Source of the DNA: Gammaproteobacteria bacterium
GTDB taxonomy: Bacteria > Pseudomonadota > Gammaproteobacteria > Eutrophobiales > Eutrophobiaceae
Assembly (NCBI GenBank): GCA_014239225.1
Contig: JAAZZI010000046.1
Coordinates: forward strand, 1-6,249
DNA: 6,249 nt
Direction of reading: 5' to 3'
The notes beneath the pieces were generated by a model. That model was not told the origin of the DNA, searched no databases, and worked only from the letters and a program-made list of their open reading frames with translations. Positions 5,904 through 6,249 of this stretch are shown in pieces. The stretch's first letter is position 1. Every line of letters starts with the position of its first letter. Position numbers and translations under genes: made by a program.

Positions 5904-6249
5904 ATTACACGGATATATTCATCTTTAGCCTCGCGACTAGTACCAACTAACAACCGATACACGCCGTTCCTATCCTCTTCTATAAAACCAGCTGCCTCAA
6001 TCTTCTCTCCCTTTCTTGCTTGACCGGTATACGTTGCTGTATAAGAGACAACTTCTTTAATCGTATTATGATTAATTAAATATCTAGCCGGGAAATCATA
6101 AGCATAAGTATCGTTTGTTACGATTGATGAAATTTCATCTCTACTAATTTTTTTATAGGGTCCACTCTCTTTATATTTCTCACCTTTCTTTGGGATAGCA
6201 CTAATATCAATCTTACTATTTCCAAATATGAATTTATTAAATTTTCTTT
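5897..6249 (-). CDS. C-terminal part of an unrecognised protein, cut by the right edge
   Basis: A minus-strand frame is open from the window edge to a TAA at 5897-5899, giving 116 residues with no internal stop. I do not recognise the family. The visible part is polar and charged, rich in Lys, Glu, Ile and Tyr, with no hydrophobic segment long enough to span a membrane, so it looks soluble here. Its last half (from about FPARYLINHN to DEYIRVID) alternates hydrophobic and polar residues, as in VVSYTATYTG, KIEAAGFIEE and VYRLLVG, which suggests a small beta-rich domain. Base composition matches the neighbours. The gene starts outside the window, so length, signal peptide and promoter are unknown. 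It converges on the AgcS gene. It is more likely real than chance because of its length and its tight convergent fit. Confidence 0.7.
   Translation of the reverse strand, partial: RKFNKFIFGNSKIDISAIPKKGEKYKESGPYKKISRDEISSIVTNDTYAYDFPARYLINHNTIKEVVSYTATYTGQARKGEKIEAAGFIEEDRNGVYRLLVGTSREAKDEYIRVID

Overview
The window is AT-rich DNA (roughly 35-40% G+C by eye) with bacterial gene structure: tight packing, a Shine-Dalgarno site in front of fhs, and a bidirectional intrinsic terminator. The PyrG fragment aligns without gaps, from memory, with gammaproteobacterial CTP synthase. With the low G+C, this suggests a gammaproteobacterium of the kind seen in Legionellales or other host-associated lineages. 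That placement is an inference and no marker gene here fixes the genus.

Layout from left to right. (1) Positions 1-995, minus strand: the N-terminal three fifths of CTP synthase (pyrG), cut by the left edge. (2) Positions 996-1351: a 356-base divergent intergenic region with a locally G+C-rich block around 1025-1060, nested inverted repeats, and a minus-strand reading frame that runs into the pyrG start. (3) Positions 1352-3025, plus strand: a complete formate--tetrahydrofolate ligase (fhs). (4) Positions 3039-3079: a strong hairpin shared by the convergent ends of fhs and the next gene. (5) Positions 3075-4463, minus strand: a complete 14-helix-type MFS drug exporter of the DHA2 (EmrB/QacA) family. 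(6) Positions 4464-4535: a 72-base divergent intergenic gap. (7) Positions 4536-5873, plus strand: a complete sodium:alanine/glycine symporter (AgcS family). (8) Positions 5897-6249, minus strand: the C-terminal 116 residues of an unrecognised protein, cut by the right edge.

The genes do not form one operon: every neighbouring pair is divergent or convergent. pyrG (UTP to CTP) and fhs (one-carbon supply for purines and formyl-methionyl-tRNA) both serve nucleotide and translation metabolism and share an upstream region, but co-regulation is not shown. The two transporters share a 72-base upstream region and are otherwise ordinary. I found no mobile element, CRISPR array, tRNA, rRNA or toxin-antitoxin pair. 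Nothing here amounts to a convincing new system. The items most worth a second look are the pyrG/fhs intergenic region and the unidentified right-edge gene.
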